The notes under the pieces were generated by a model. That model was not told where the DNA came from. It did not search any database and saw only the letters and a program-made list of their open reading frames with translations. DNA of 64,000 nucleotides from Porogramme epimiltina (taxonomy: Eukaryota; Basidiomycota; Agaricomycetes; Polyporales; Polyporaceae). Shown in pieces: positions 36,601 through 48,009 of this stretch. Made by a program: the position numbers and the translations under genes. Within the stretch, counting starts at the first letter, position 1, and every line of letters starts with the position of its first letter. The stretch spans positions 1 to 64,000 of the forward strand of contig FTLJ01000077.1 of assembly GCA_900155495.1 (NCBI GenBank), given 5' to 3'.

Positions 36601-38908
36601 CAACTGCAAGAAGGTTTGACGACGCCCTCGTGGTATGCCCAGCACGCCGTCGTGACGCGAAAAAATCGTGTTTCCCGAGACGTTTATGTGTCGGCGGCGG
36701 GGGCAACCGGCTGCACCGTCGCGTTCCGCTCTATCCAGACCTCCGTTGGTCCTCGGCTTGACACCCGGATGCGCGTCGCGCGAGAAGACGAAACGCACAT
36801 TTCGGCACGGGATCGCAGAATGCTCGGTCGGCCCCCAGGCTTCCACTGGCATACGGGAGGTGCGAGTTGTAGGGCGAGACGGGGACAAGGATGTCGATGC
36901 CGAGACACGTAGAGAGGGAGGAGAATGGTGTATGGGGAGACGGCGGCTGGTGGAGAGAGCGGTGCGTCCTTCTGTTGATGAAGTAGGGCGCATTTGGGTT
37001 GAAGGGGAAAAACTGAGCAGCGGTAGGCGGGTGGGGGGCGGGCTGTTCATTTAGCAAAGGACCTCGCAGATATGTAACCTGGACGCTGTAGGTGAGGGAA
37101 AAGGCCTGTACCAGATGAGAGAAAACACACCTGCACTAGGATGCCCATTGTCCTTCCACCGCGCGTTCTCCGTCCAACACGAATGAGTGTCCCGCACTCC
37201 CTGCATCCAGCTAACTCTCCAACTCGTAACATCCTTCCCAACGTCGTTCTGCGTCACATAAGACCGGATTTCGGGAGAGCGTCGGGAAGACTCGAGCGCT
37301 GAGGGACCCTGCGTGTCGGTGCACATCTCTCTTCGGCGGACCTGATCGTGTTCGCAGTGCCCTGCGCTAGATGCGAGTAGACCTCAACTCCGCGCACTTG
37401 CGCAGGGACTTGCAGGGTCCACGCTTAGTGCTATGTGGGGCCTCGGTCGGTGTGCGCCTAGGACCGGAAGCAGGAACGCCGATGCTTGTGGAGGACTAAA
37501 ATGATAGGGCAGACGTTGGTCTGGTGATATGAATGAGAATGCTGTGTATCGAGCACGTACCGATGACCATGCGCTCATGAGCTGGCCTCCGGAACAGTCT
37601 ACGGTGGAGTACGACGTGGACATGCCCTGGAAAGGCTGACGGAGGACGCGACTGAGGCCGGACATCTGCATCCCAAGATCGAAACCCGTTGGGGCGGTCC
37701 TTCAAGCTCAAGATAGAAGGTGTGTTGCTACTGCAAGGGAACGGAGGCTGGGATTGGCTGAACAGGACGATCAGAGAGGAGACAGAGAGAGCAGTGAAGG
37801 ATGAGGCGGACGACAGACTGCGAGGCCCGAGCCGGGGTCACCTCGGTCCTCGGCAACCTCGGCACCGAGCAGACGCCGCGCTGTTGGACAAGACGCCCAT
37901 GCCTCAAGGGCGTCACGCATGCTAGAGCGCGCTTCTATTCCAGTGATAGGCCATCCACCGTCATTCGGCTGGCAGTAGGTCCATTCACTGGATGTGGACC
38001 AATCGCCGGAGTAGGCCCCTTGCTCGCTCTCGGACATTCCAGATTTCCCGTCCCGCCTGCGCAGTGCGGACTCGACCAACGATCTTCTGTGGCTCAAATC
38101 GGTCGCCTGACTCGGAGCTGTGATGCAGCCGAGCTGCAGCCGCCTCATCTCCGGAGACGTCTGAACGTCCTCAACTGACCAGCCACACCTACTGACTGTA
38201 GAACCTTCCTGGCTGAGTTACCGTAGCCCAACATGCCATTTAGAAGCCCTCCACAACGACCGATACAAATCGGAACAGAGCCGACGTCATTCAACAGTGT
38301 ACCCGCCTCCGGTGCGTGTTCACGTGCGTCCGTCACAACTCACAAATCATCCCCCATTGCTTCCCGGCACACAAATGTAACCCTTCGTTGATTATGCCAG
38401 TGCATGTACGTGGCAGGGTCCACATTGGGCACAGGCCGCCTAACATCACGGACGACCTAGGCTCGGTGGGGGCCACAACCGTGGCGCGAATTTCAACCCC
38501 GTAGTCGGATTATTCTGCTCAAAGTTGACCTACGGACACACGGTACGGATGTCGTCCACCGCAACTCGTATCATGGCCTTGTGTAACTTCTCTTCGTCCA
38601 GATCGAGCATGGGCGCCGATACGTATCAGATATAATGGAAATGCACGAAGCCATAACACACATTGACGCAACACACCTTGCGCAATACATCTGGATCTTT
38701 GTGATCGATTTCGTCTCGGACCACTCGAAATGAACCGGGCAGTGCGTACTTCAGCTGTCCCCTTGAATACGTCAACGTCTGGGCTGAACAGAATTTCAAT
38801 TCTGGAGCAAGACAAGCATCCAGCCCAGTCAGAGTGTCCGAGCCTCCCGGGCCAGACGGTGAGATCGGGCCGCGATGTGGACATTGTTGCAGTATATTAC
38901 TTGCCCAT
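34064..38908 (-). pseudogene. Minus-strand spliced locus, unit 6, with internal duplication
   Basis: ATGG at 38905-38908 is followed by a GCAAGT donor (GC..AG type); exon 2 is open (MELKFCSAQTLTYSRGQLKY). The next donor is changed to ATGT, with a possible GTATTG two bases later. About 1.2 kb of the 3' half is present twice (see the duplication entry), which would leave two 3' ends in series, so a normal product is unlikely. Confidence 0.5.
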
Positions 38909-39425
38909 TATATGTGCTCAACGCTCACATTATAGAAGATCGCACCCCCCGTAGCGTACTTGTCAGAACATGCAATTGTGAGACAATCTTACATGCACAC
39001 CACCCTATAAACAGGAACAACAGACCGGGCTCGACTCGGCGCACTTCATTCAATGATGTCTGTATCAGCTCAGGGTTAGCAATCCCCATTGAGATACAAG
39101 CTCGATGCCTGTCGCGGCCCCGTACCCCATATGTATGCATAGATGGAGCGAACATGCCAACATCTACATCATCGCATCATGGAGATCGCACTCGTACTAC
39201 CGCAACTAGTCAACCAGGGGATCCACCATTCAGCATCTCCATCTTGTACATTTGCAGATTCACAGGATCTCGAACGCGAACGGCTCCGTGCTCAGACAGC
39301 AACTCAGTAGGCGCATTAATCGACATCAGTCTACATGTCCCTATTGTCCGTAGGCCGCGGATATATAACCTCCAGCCATAGCATAAACCCCCCCACGACC
39401 CCGTCACACTCACTCACTGCTCACC
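38909..39425. promoter_or_regulatory. Divergent promoter, unit 6
   Basis: TATATAA at 39362-39368 and the CTATAAACAGGAACAACA block near 39004. Confidence 0.6.
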
Positions 39426-41232
39426 ATGTCTAGTGACCCCGCCGCAACCATCGACGGCACCACCATCGCTGCTTTATTCGACAATTTGTAAGTAGCACGG
39501 CTGCTTCTCTGTACCATCCATTCCACTCTAACGAGACACTGTCCCAGCCTTGTAGATAATTATGCCACCATCGCAGCGTCAGGTCATTGATCAGTCTCAT
39601 CCCTCATATCGCGGGCACGATGCTGACACGCGCGCCCTCCCAGTACTCATCTTCTACGAGCACCTCATCACCGTCGACCGCGAAATCGACCTCTTCTGGA
39701 AGCACAAGTTCTCTGTCCCAGCTGCCCTCTTCCTCACAAATAGATACCTCATACTTGTGGTCTCTGCACTCAATCTGGTAGGCCCCTTCGATAGGTCCTT
39801 GAGTGCTGGGGTAAGTCAGGCTGACTCCCATGCCGGTGATTCCATCTGGGCTGACATCTTCTCACCTCCTTAGGCGTGAGTTATGTTCCTCCCGGATACT
39901 TGTTGATCCAGGAGATAACAATAGATGTTCCAGGTGCAATGGGATACAATGGGCAGCTCAGGTGACAGATATCACCACATTGATACCACCAGCAGGTAGG
40001 CGATGCTTGAACTGACGCTCTACGAGTCATTCTACTGAAAATCGGCTATCTAGTGTTCTCTACAATGCGAGCAAACGCTCTCACCAGATCTAGGACGTTC
40101 TCTGCACTCATCTTTCTCCTTTCTCTAGGTCCTCTCGCCGTAGACGTCGTGCGTGTCCGTCGTTGTCTTTGGGAATTTACTCGCACCCACATGTGATTTT
40201 CACACGCTGACAGGCTCGAGATGGACTTGGATACAGCGGATATGTCGACCCGGTGTTTGGCTGCCTGATTCAGGTGTTCGGTCCTTCAGAGCAGGTGTAT
40301 ATTGGGTGAGCTCGTCGTCCTATCAGTCGTTGCAGGCGTGAACTCATGCCTCTTCATCAATCACAGCTGTGCGTAAAACGAGCTATCTCGGTCTCCCTCA
40401 CCCAAATTTACGACTAGCTCAGGGCTCGTTGCATCCCGAGGATCCCTGATTGTGGCGGATGTACTCGTCATCGCTGTCACCTGGTGGAAACTATTTCGCG
40501 AAACCTCTCCGAGGAAGGCATTCCTCATGCGTCGCCACGTGAAATTGGCGGACGTGTTCTTGCGTGATGGTGAGCATCTGATATGTCTCGGCAACCGGGA
40601 AACCATCTGACTCAGATGTGGTAGGAACAATCTATTTTGTGTACGTTCATTCACATTCCATGACCGTTACATCTTGTGAAGTCGACTATGTGAAACTCAT
40701 GCATTCCGCAGATTGCTTCTCATACTGAATGTTTTGGACCTGATATTATCTTTCACCTCGGTGAGTTTTTCCTGTACTTCCCCTCAAATTCAGGAACCCT
40801 CAACAACTCCTATGCAGATATTGGTTCAGGATGGGACTAATGGCAGTAATAGTAGCTATATCATCATTTTCACTACGCCGTACGCCGCAAAGCCTTCTTC
40901 TATGTGTTCCGCAGCACTCACTACATCTTTCTACTATATCATATCGCTACCACAGCCTCACAGCAATCCTTGTCTCTCGCTTCCTCATCAACCTCCAGGA
41001 AGCCAACCTCCGGTCCGTCAAGGTCGACTCCGACGACCCGGCCTACATCTCGTCCCTCTCTGAGAACTCTCTCCCGAGCTTCGTCGCTGCCACGGGCGCT
41101 ACCAGACCTGCTTTGGAATCGAGCGTAGAGCACTATACAGAACCTGGGGTGCTGGACAACGAGGAGACGGGTGAGGCCAATGACTTGGAAGACGAGATGC
41201 AGGTAATGGAAATCCCACATGTTGAGGTGTAG
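39426..41232 (+). CDS. DUF6533 seven-transmembrane protein, copy 6 (reference model, 358 aa)
   Basis: Exons: 39426-39487, 39548-39582, 39644-39810, 39874-39875, 39925-39995, 40054-40148, 40214-40305, 40367-40368, 40423-40569, 40625-40640, 40712-40760, 40818-40879, 40956-41232; total 1077 nt, frame open throughout. DUF6533 region about residues 20-85 with DREIDLFWKHKF at 44-55. Hydrophobic segments lie near 28-41, 57-79, 96-115, 122-138, 172-194, about 224-246 and about 266-285, giving a seven-pass pattern, followed by an acidic, serine-rich tail (SENSLPSF, then many E and D). CSRC just before segment 3 and VFGC in the loop after segment 4 sit where class A receptors place a disulphide. DUF6533 proteins are abundant in Agaricomycetes and have no proven function; receptor-like action is inference. 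Confidence 0.9.
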
Positions 41233-41622
41233 GTGTATCTCATGGCTAGCCCCTTTCGTTGTATCCTTCTGCTCGTATTCTCGTGTCATGGCACCAGTGT
41301 TCCCGTTTGACGGGTATTGATCTTCTTGGAGTCCGAGGCCTCTTCTTGTAAATTCTGCTTTGTCGTTGAACATTTTTCTTGCACACTGAAGGGATCACTA
41401 GAACGAGGCTCCTTTGAGACTAACCAGTCACAGTTAGTCACCACCTCAGACTTTGCTCAGGAGGATCCCTGAGAGACTCAAAGTTCAACTGGCATCCGGT
41501 GTAGACCCAAGCTGTCTTCTGTCAAGCCACTTCTCCATATATCTTGTGATATAATCCTTTCGCCCACGATAATGTGCATGCCTGAAAGAGATGAGAGAGG
41601 TCTAGTCGGCCCAGGTGGTGGA
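41233..41622. other. Convergent spacer, unit 6 to 7
   Basis: Standard spacer; the TATTTATTGAA block is partly deleted here (TCGTTGAACATTTTTC only). No gene. Confidence 0.5.
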
Positions 41623-44600
41623 TCATGCCACTAGCTCTGGCCGCCACGAGCTTTGGGAGGGCCGCATTCCAGGCGTACTCCAGCGCTCAGCGCTCACGCA
41701 CCACGCTCAGCCAGCCGCGCCGCACGTTCTCTTGTGACACACCTTCGACATTGACTGCGAACACACTGTACTTTCGTTCAATCTCTCCCTTCGGAATCAA
41801 TCTCTCCCTTCGGAATTCTCGACATCCGGACACGCCGAGAGGCCGCGTCGGGGCTCCCGAGGGGGCGAGGGAACGGCGGGGCTGATCGAAGATGATGGGC
41901 TGAGGGAGTATTTGCATCTTGCGAGCGATCGGGGCTGACGGCCTGTGACAATGGGCAGAGCTGGATATCGGGAGTGTGCTGCGGCTCTGGGAGGGGCGGA
42001 TTGCGGAAACGCGCGGGGCTCTGGAGACGAGCGAATTGGCGGTGAGTGAGAGCAGAGCGCGGCGGCCTTGGAACAGGGAGAAGCGCTGGACACCGGAGGG
42101 CCTCCGCCGAGTGGTCCCGCGCGCGGTCCGTATTAGCCCCCCGTCATCTTCTTCCGGTCTCGTCCGAGTGCAAAAAGGGGGCGCTCGCTTTCATGTGCCG
42201 AGTGGTTCGCATTCTCCTATTGAGAAGCAAGGCCGAAATCGCACCGGACACCCACAGTTCAGCAGATAGGTAAACACATATATTCGCTCTGCCCACGCAT
42301 GAACCGAGCCCCGCACGCAGCTAATGATATGAAACTCGCAAGGTACAGCCCTGCCCCAGACCGCACCACTACGCACGCGAGCACGACCCGCCGCAGTCCA
42401 TATCCTGAGAAACATGGTTCAGTCCAAGAGAACCTACCGCGAGAATCTGAGAAGGAAACGCAACTGTCGGGAATAGCATACACATGGTTTAACGGTGTCT
42501 CCGCATACTGAAACGTGGTTGGACTTTGGGAGAAATCTTGGCGCAGAGGGGCAAGTCCCATGGGAACCATCTACGTCTTCAAGTTCCCGAAATAACATAC
42601 GAAATCGCATACATTAGGACGGAGCGGGGAGAGAGAAGCGACTACGCGTACAAAACCACCCAGCATCTCCGTTGACGGAGATGTGGACATGACGGAGAGC
42701 GCGACATCCTCGACTAATCCGGTGCGCTTGCTCCATGCGTAGTACTTGCATATACGGGCTGAGCCGATGGCGGATGTTGGACTTCATTGCACCGTCTCCA
42801 AGTAATACTACGTCTTGCAGGAGACACACCCGAATGTGAGCATGGTGCCTCGATAGAAACCACAACACGAAGTAGTACTCACCAGTACGCACAGCGCACC
42901 ACTGTGGCACAAACGCGAAGCACCCAACGAACCCATTCCCTGCTTCACGCCGAAGGGATCCACGGGAGGCGACAACGTTGGGAAAGTTTGACGACGCCCT
43001 CGATGCCCAGCGCGCCCTCGTGACGAGGGTACTTCGTGCTTCCCGAGACGTCTGGGTGCTGGCGGCGAGCGTGGGCGATTGTACCGTGTCCCTCTGCTCT
43101 ACCTTGGCCTCCGTCGGTCCTCAGATCGACATCCGGATGCGCGTCGCGCGATAAGACGAAGTGCGCATTTCGGCGCGGGATCGCAGTGCGCTCGGTCGGG
43201 ACACGAGCTTCCACTGGTATACAGGAGGTGCGAGTGGTAGGGCAAGATGGGGACAAGGACACCGATGCCGACGCTCAGAGAGGGAAGGGAATGGTGTACG
43301 GGGAGACGGCGGCTGCTGGAGAGCGCGAAGTGGGGCATATTTGGGTTGAAGGAGAGAAACATTGTGCGGTGGGGGGCGGGTGGCGGCGGGCTGTTCTTTC
43401 AGAGAAGGACCTTCCAGCTACGCGATCTGGGCGTCGCAAGTGAGCGAAAGGGCGTGCACCAAGCGAGGGAAACATACCTGGACCAGGACACCCACCGTCG
43501 TCCCGCCGCGCGTTCTCCGTCCATCACGAGCAAGTGTCCCACACACCCCGCATCCAGCCAGCCCCCCAAACCTGTTACATCCTCGCCAACTCGCTTCTGC
43601 ATTCCATATAACCAGATTGTCAGTGAGATTGGAGCACTGAGGGTCGCTCCGCGTCGGTGCGCATCTATCTTTGCAGACCAGATCGTGTTCGTAGTGCCCC
43701 GTGCCCCATGCGGGGGGATCGCAACTCTGCGCGTTCTCACCGACATAGGCAGAGGCATGTTGCTCTTGAGGCGACCGAGGTGAGCGCCCGCGTCATCGTC
43801 GTGAGATTTGTGGGAGGGTGGACGTTTGTGATCATGTGGAGCCTCGGTTCGTGTGCGGCTAGGATAGTAGGAAGATGAGAGGGTGGTGGGGTGAGGCAGA
43901 TGCTGTTAGGGCGGCACGAGTGAGAGTGCGGTGTATCGAGCACGCACCAATAGTCATATGTTCATGTGGTCTCCGCAACACAGGATGTGGTGGAGTACGA
44001 CGTGGACATAGGCTGGAGAGGCGGGCGGAGGACGGGACTGAGGCCGGAGGTATGCATCCCGGGATCGAAACCCGTTGGGTCTGTCGTTTGAGATAAGGGT
44101 GTCACTACTGCAAGGATAGAGAGGATAAGATTGGCCGAGCAAGAGGAGCAGAGGAGATGCACAGGGAGCAGAGGAGTGTGTGGTGAACGACGGACCGCAG
44201 GAAGGGACGGCCTCCCCGGCGGCCTCGGCACCGGGCAGACGCCGCGCTGTTCAATAAGGCGCCCATGCCTCAACAGAGCCTGGCGTCACGCAGCAGAGCG
44301 CGCGTCGATTCCGGCGATAGGCCATCCACCGTCATTCGGCTGGCAGTAGGCCCGTTCAGAAGTGGACCGATCGCCGGAGTGGGTCCCTTGCTCGCTCTCG
44401 GACATTCCAGATGTCCCGTACCGCCTGCGCAGTGCGGACTTGACCCATGATCTTCTGTGGCCCGAGTCGGTGGCTCGAGCTGTGGTGCACGCAGCCGAGC
44501 TGCAGCCGCCTAATCAATTCGGAGACGTCTGAACGTCCTCAACTGACCAGCCACACCGACTGTAGCATCTTCCTGGCTGAGATATCGTAGCCCAACATGT

Positions 44601-45262
44601 CATTTCGAAGCCCTCCACAACGACTGGTACAAACTTGTGGAACAGATCCGACGTCGTCCAACAGTGTACCCGCCTCTGGTGCGTGCTCCTGTTCGTCCGT
44701 CACAATCCACACATCATCCCCCATTGTTTCCCGGCACACAAATGCAACCCTTCGTTGATGATGCCAGTGCATATACTTAGCAGGGTCAACATTGGACACA
44801 GGCCGTCTAACATCACGGACGACCTCGGCGGGGGTTACAACCGCGGCGCGAATTTCCACCCCGTAGTGGGTACATTCTGCTCAAAGTCGACCAGTGGACA
44901 CACGGTACGGATGTCGTCCACCGCAACTCGTATCATAGCCTCATATAACTTCTCTTGGTCCATGTCAAGCGTGGGCGCCGATATGTATCAGATGTAATGG
45001 AAACGCAAGAAGCCACTTGAAGACACATTTGCGCACACACCTGGATCTTTGCGATCGATTTCCATCTCGGACGACTCGAACTGAACCGGGTAGTGCGTAC
45101 GTAGGCTGTCCCCTTTAATGCGTCAAATTCTGAGCTGAACAGAAATTCGATTCTGTAGGAGCAAGCCAAGCATCCAGCCGAGTCAGAGTCACTGAGCCTC
45201 CCGGGCCAAACGGTGAGATCAAGCCGCGATGCGGACATCGTTGCGGTATATTACTTACCCAT
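41623..45262 (-). pseudogene. Minus-strand spliced locus, unit 7 (probably dead)
   Basis: ATGG with GTAAGT is kept (ATG 45260-45262) but exon 2 stops (TAA) after NLTH. Downstream, a long frame (44539-44859) reads VTPAEVVRDVRRPVSNVDP and GGLRNDMLGYDISARK; this stretch is well conserved in units 8 and 9. A 20 bp tandem duplication lies in the 3' part. Confidence 0.48.
41780..41820. repeat. 20 bp exact tandem duplication
   Basis: TCAATCTCTCCCTTCGGAAT occurs twice in a row; the other units have the stretch once. Confidence 0.85.
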
Positions 45263-45787
45263 CATATATGCTCAACTCTCACATCGTTCTAGAAGGTCGC
45301 ATCCTCCCGCACAATACTTGTCAGAACATGCAATTGCGAGCCGATCTTGCATGTACACCACCCACCCTATAAACAGGACCAACACACTGGGCGCGACTCG
45401 GCCCGCTTCATTCGATGATGTCTGTATCAGCTCAGGGTAGCAATTCCTATTGAGATACAAGCTCGATGCCTGTCGCGGCGCTGTATCCTATATGTATGCG
45501 TAGACGGAGTGAACATGCCAACAGAGCTTGCATCATCCCATCATGGAGATCGCACTCGTACTACCGCAACTAGTCAACCAGGGGTCCACCATTCAGCACT
45601 CCATCTTGTATATTCGCAGATTCCCCAAATCTCGAATGCGAACCGCTCCGGGCTCAGACAGCAACTCGGTAGGCGCGTCAATCGACATCACTCTGCATGT
45701 CCCTATTGTCCGTAGGCCGCGAATATATAAACTCCAGCCATGGCATAAACTCCCTCACGACCCCGTCACACTCACTCACTGCTCACC
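45263..45787. promoter_or_regulatory. Divergent promoter, unit 7
   Basis: TATATAAA at 45724-45731 and the CTATAAACAGGACCAACA block near 45367. Confidence 0.6.
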
Positions 45788-47604
45788 ATGTCTAGTGACC
45801 CTGCCGCAGCCATCGACGGCACCACCATCGTTGCTTTATTCGACAATATGTATGTAGCACGGCTGCTTCGCCGTACCATCCACTTTCCATTCTAACGATA
45901 CACTCTCGCAGCCTTGTAAATTATTATGTCGTCATCGCAGCGTCAGGTCAATGATCAGTCTCATCTCTCACATCGAGGACACAATGCTGACACCCGCGCC
46001 CTCCCAGCACTCATCTTCTTCGAGCACCTCATCACCGCCGACCGCGAAATCGACCTCTTCTGGAAGCACAAGTTCTCAATCCCAGCTTCCCTCTTCCTCA
46101 CAAATAGATACCTCATGCTCGTATTCTCTGCACTCGTTCTGGTGGGCCCCTTCGATAGGTCCTTGAGTGCTGGGGTAAGTCAGGCTGACTCCCATGCCGG
46201 TGATTCCGACATCTGGGCTGACATCTTCGCACCTCGCTAGGTGTGAGTTATGTTCCTCCCGGCTACTTGTTGATCCAGAAATGATGACAATAGACGTTCC
46301 AGGTGCGATGGGACGGTATGGGCGACTCAGGTGGCGACTATCTCCGCGTTCGTACCAGCAGCAGGTAAGCGACGCTTGAACTCACGCTCTGCGAGTCATT
46401 CTGCTGGAAATGGGCTATCTAGTGTTCTCTGCAATGCGAGCAATCGCTCTCACCAGATCGAGAACGTTCTGCGCACTCGTCTTTCTCCTTTCTCTCGGTC
46501 CTCTCACCGTCGACGTCGTTCGTGTCCGTCGTTGTCTTGGAGAATTTACTCACACTCACGATGTGATTTTCACACCCTGACAGGCTCGAGTTGGACTTGA
46601 ATTCACCGGATATGTCGACCCCGTCTTTGGCTGTGGGGCACTGCTGTTCGAACCTTCAGAGGATGTGTATATTGGGTGAGCTCGTCGTCTTATATGCCGT
46701 TGCAGGCGTGAACTCATGCGTCTTCATCAATCATAGCTGTGCGTGAAATGAGTTATCTCGGTCTTTTTCACGTAAATTTACGACTTCCTCAGGGGTCGTT
46801 GCATCACGAGGATCCCTGATTGTAGCGGATGCACTCGTCATCGCTGTCACCTGGTCGAAACTATTTCGCGAAACCTCTCCGAGGAAGGCATTCCTCATGC
46901 GCCGCCACGTGAAATTGGCAGACGTGTTCTTGCGTGATGGTGAGCATCTGATATGTTTCGGCAACCGGGAAACGATCTTACTCAGCTGGTAGGAACGATC
47001 TATTTCGTGTACGTTCATTCACAGTTCATGGTATGCATCTCGTGGGGCCAACCATGTGAAACTTGCACATCCTGCAGGTTGCTTCTGACACTGAATGTTT
47101 TGGACCTGATCTTCACTTTCACCTCCGTGAGTTCTTCCTGTGCTTCACACCACATTCTGGAGCCATCGACAACTTCTCCTATGTAGATATTCACACAGGG
47201 CGGGACTCCGAATGACAATAGTAGCGATATCATCATTCTCACTACGCCGTACGCCGCAAAGCCTTCTTCTATGTGTTCTGCAGCACTCACGACATCTTTC
47301 TACTATATCATATTGCTATCACAGCCTCACAGCAATCCTCATCTCTCGCTTCCTCATCAACCTACAGGAAGCCAACCTCCGGTCCGTCAAGGTCGACTCC
47401 GACGACCCGGCCTACATCTCGTCCCACTCTGAGAACTCTCTCCCGAGCTTCGTTGCCGCTCCTGGCACTACCAGACCTGCTTTGGGGTCGAGAATAGAGC
47501 ACTACATAGAAGGTGGAATGCTGGACAACGGGGAGACAGGTGGGGCCGATGACGGGGAAGAGGCGGCTGCAGTGGGAATGCTACCTATCGACGTGGAGGT
47601 GTAA
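45788..47604 (+). CDS. DUF6533 seven-transmembrane protein, copy 7 (multi-exon)
   Basis: Exon 1 ends at GTATGT instead of the usual GTAAGT. 2-nt exons at 46241-46242 (GT) and 46737-46738 (CT). The intron after the first micro-exon is 2 nt longer than in the sisters, an indel that would break the frame if it were coding, which supports its removal. The exon after it carries CGT for the first cysteine codon of CSRC. Loop sequences are distinctive: GALLFEPSED after VFGC, and FTQGGTPNDNSD before the last membrane segment. The tail is shorter in acidic repeats, with EEAAA, and ends DVEV at TAA. Intact as far as can be seen. Confidence 0.85.
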
Positions 47605-48009
47605 GTTGTGACGTCTGTCTTTCGTCTCCTTCTCCCTGTATTCTTGTGTCATGGCGTCAGTGATCCCGTTTGACGGATAGCGGATAGCGATCTTCTCGGG
47701 GTCCAAGGCGTCTTCTTGTAAATTCTGCTGTGTCGTCAAATATTTATTGAACATTCTTCTTGCACACCGGACTCGGAGGGACCACTGGTACGAGGCTCCT
47801 TTGAGACTAACCAGTCGCAGCTAGTCACCACCTCAGACTCTGCTCAGGAGAAGCCCCGAGAGACTCAAAGTTCAATCATCAGGTGTAGGCCTAAGGTGGC
47901 ACCTTCTGTCAAGCCGCGCCTCCATATATCTTGTGATATAATTCTTTCGCCCACGATAATCTGCATGTCTGGAAGGAATGAAAGAGGGCTAGTCGGCCCA
48001 GGTGGTGGA
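47605..48009. other. Convergent spacer, unit 7 to 8
   Basis: Standard spacer with a short duplication of GGATAGC near 47678-47690. No gene. Confidence 0.5.

Noticed and set aside
39587..39781. Serine/threonine-rich frames (SSSTSSPPTAKSTSS type) inside each DUF6533 gene
   Set aside because: These are the +1 shadow of the conserved exon encoding DREIDLFWKHKF, and repeat with that exon in all copies.
39801..39873. Read-through of DUF6533 intron 3 as coding (VSQADSHAGDSIWADIF)
   Set aside because: The frame is open in many copies but ends at TAG each time, has an in-frame stop in copies 3 and 8, and has GTAAGT..TTAG ends with a good branch site. It is an intron.
40361..40654. 97-codon minus-strand frames opposite DUF6533 exon 9 in most copies
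   Set aside because: Antisense shadow of a conserved coding exon; ends fall in introns and no start or splice signals support it.
40904..40955. GTGTTCC as donor of the last DUF6533 intron
   Set aside because: Absent in copies 1 and 2 (CT instead of GT), whereas GTACGC 24 nt upstream is conserved in all nine and gives the family's usual TTP-LTAILVSRF join.
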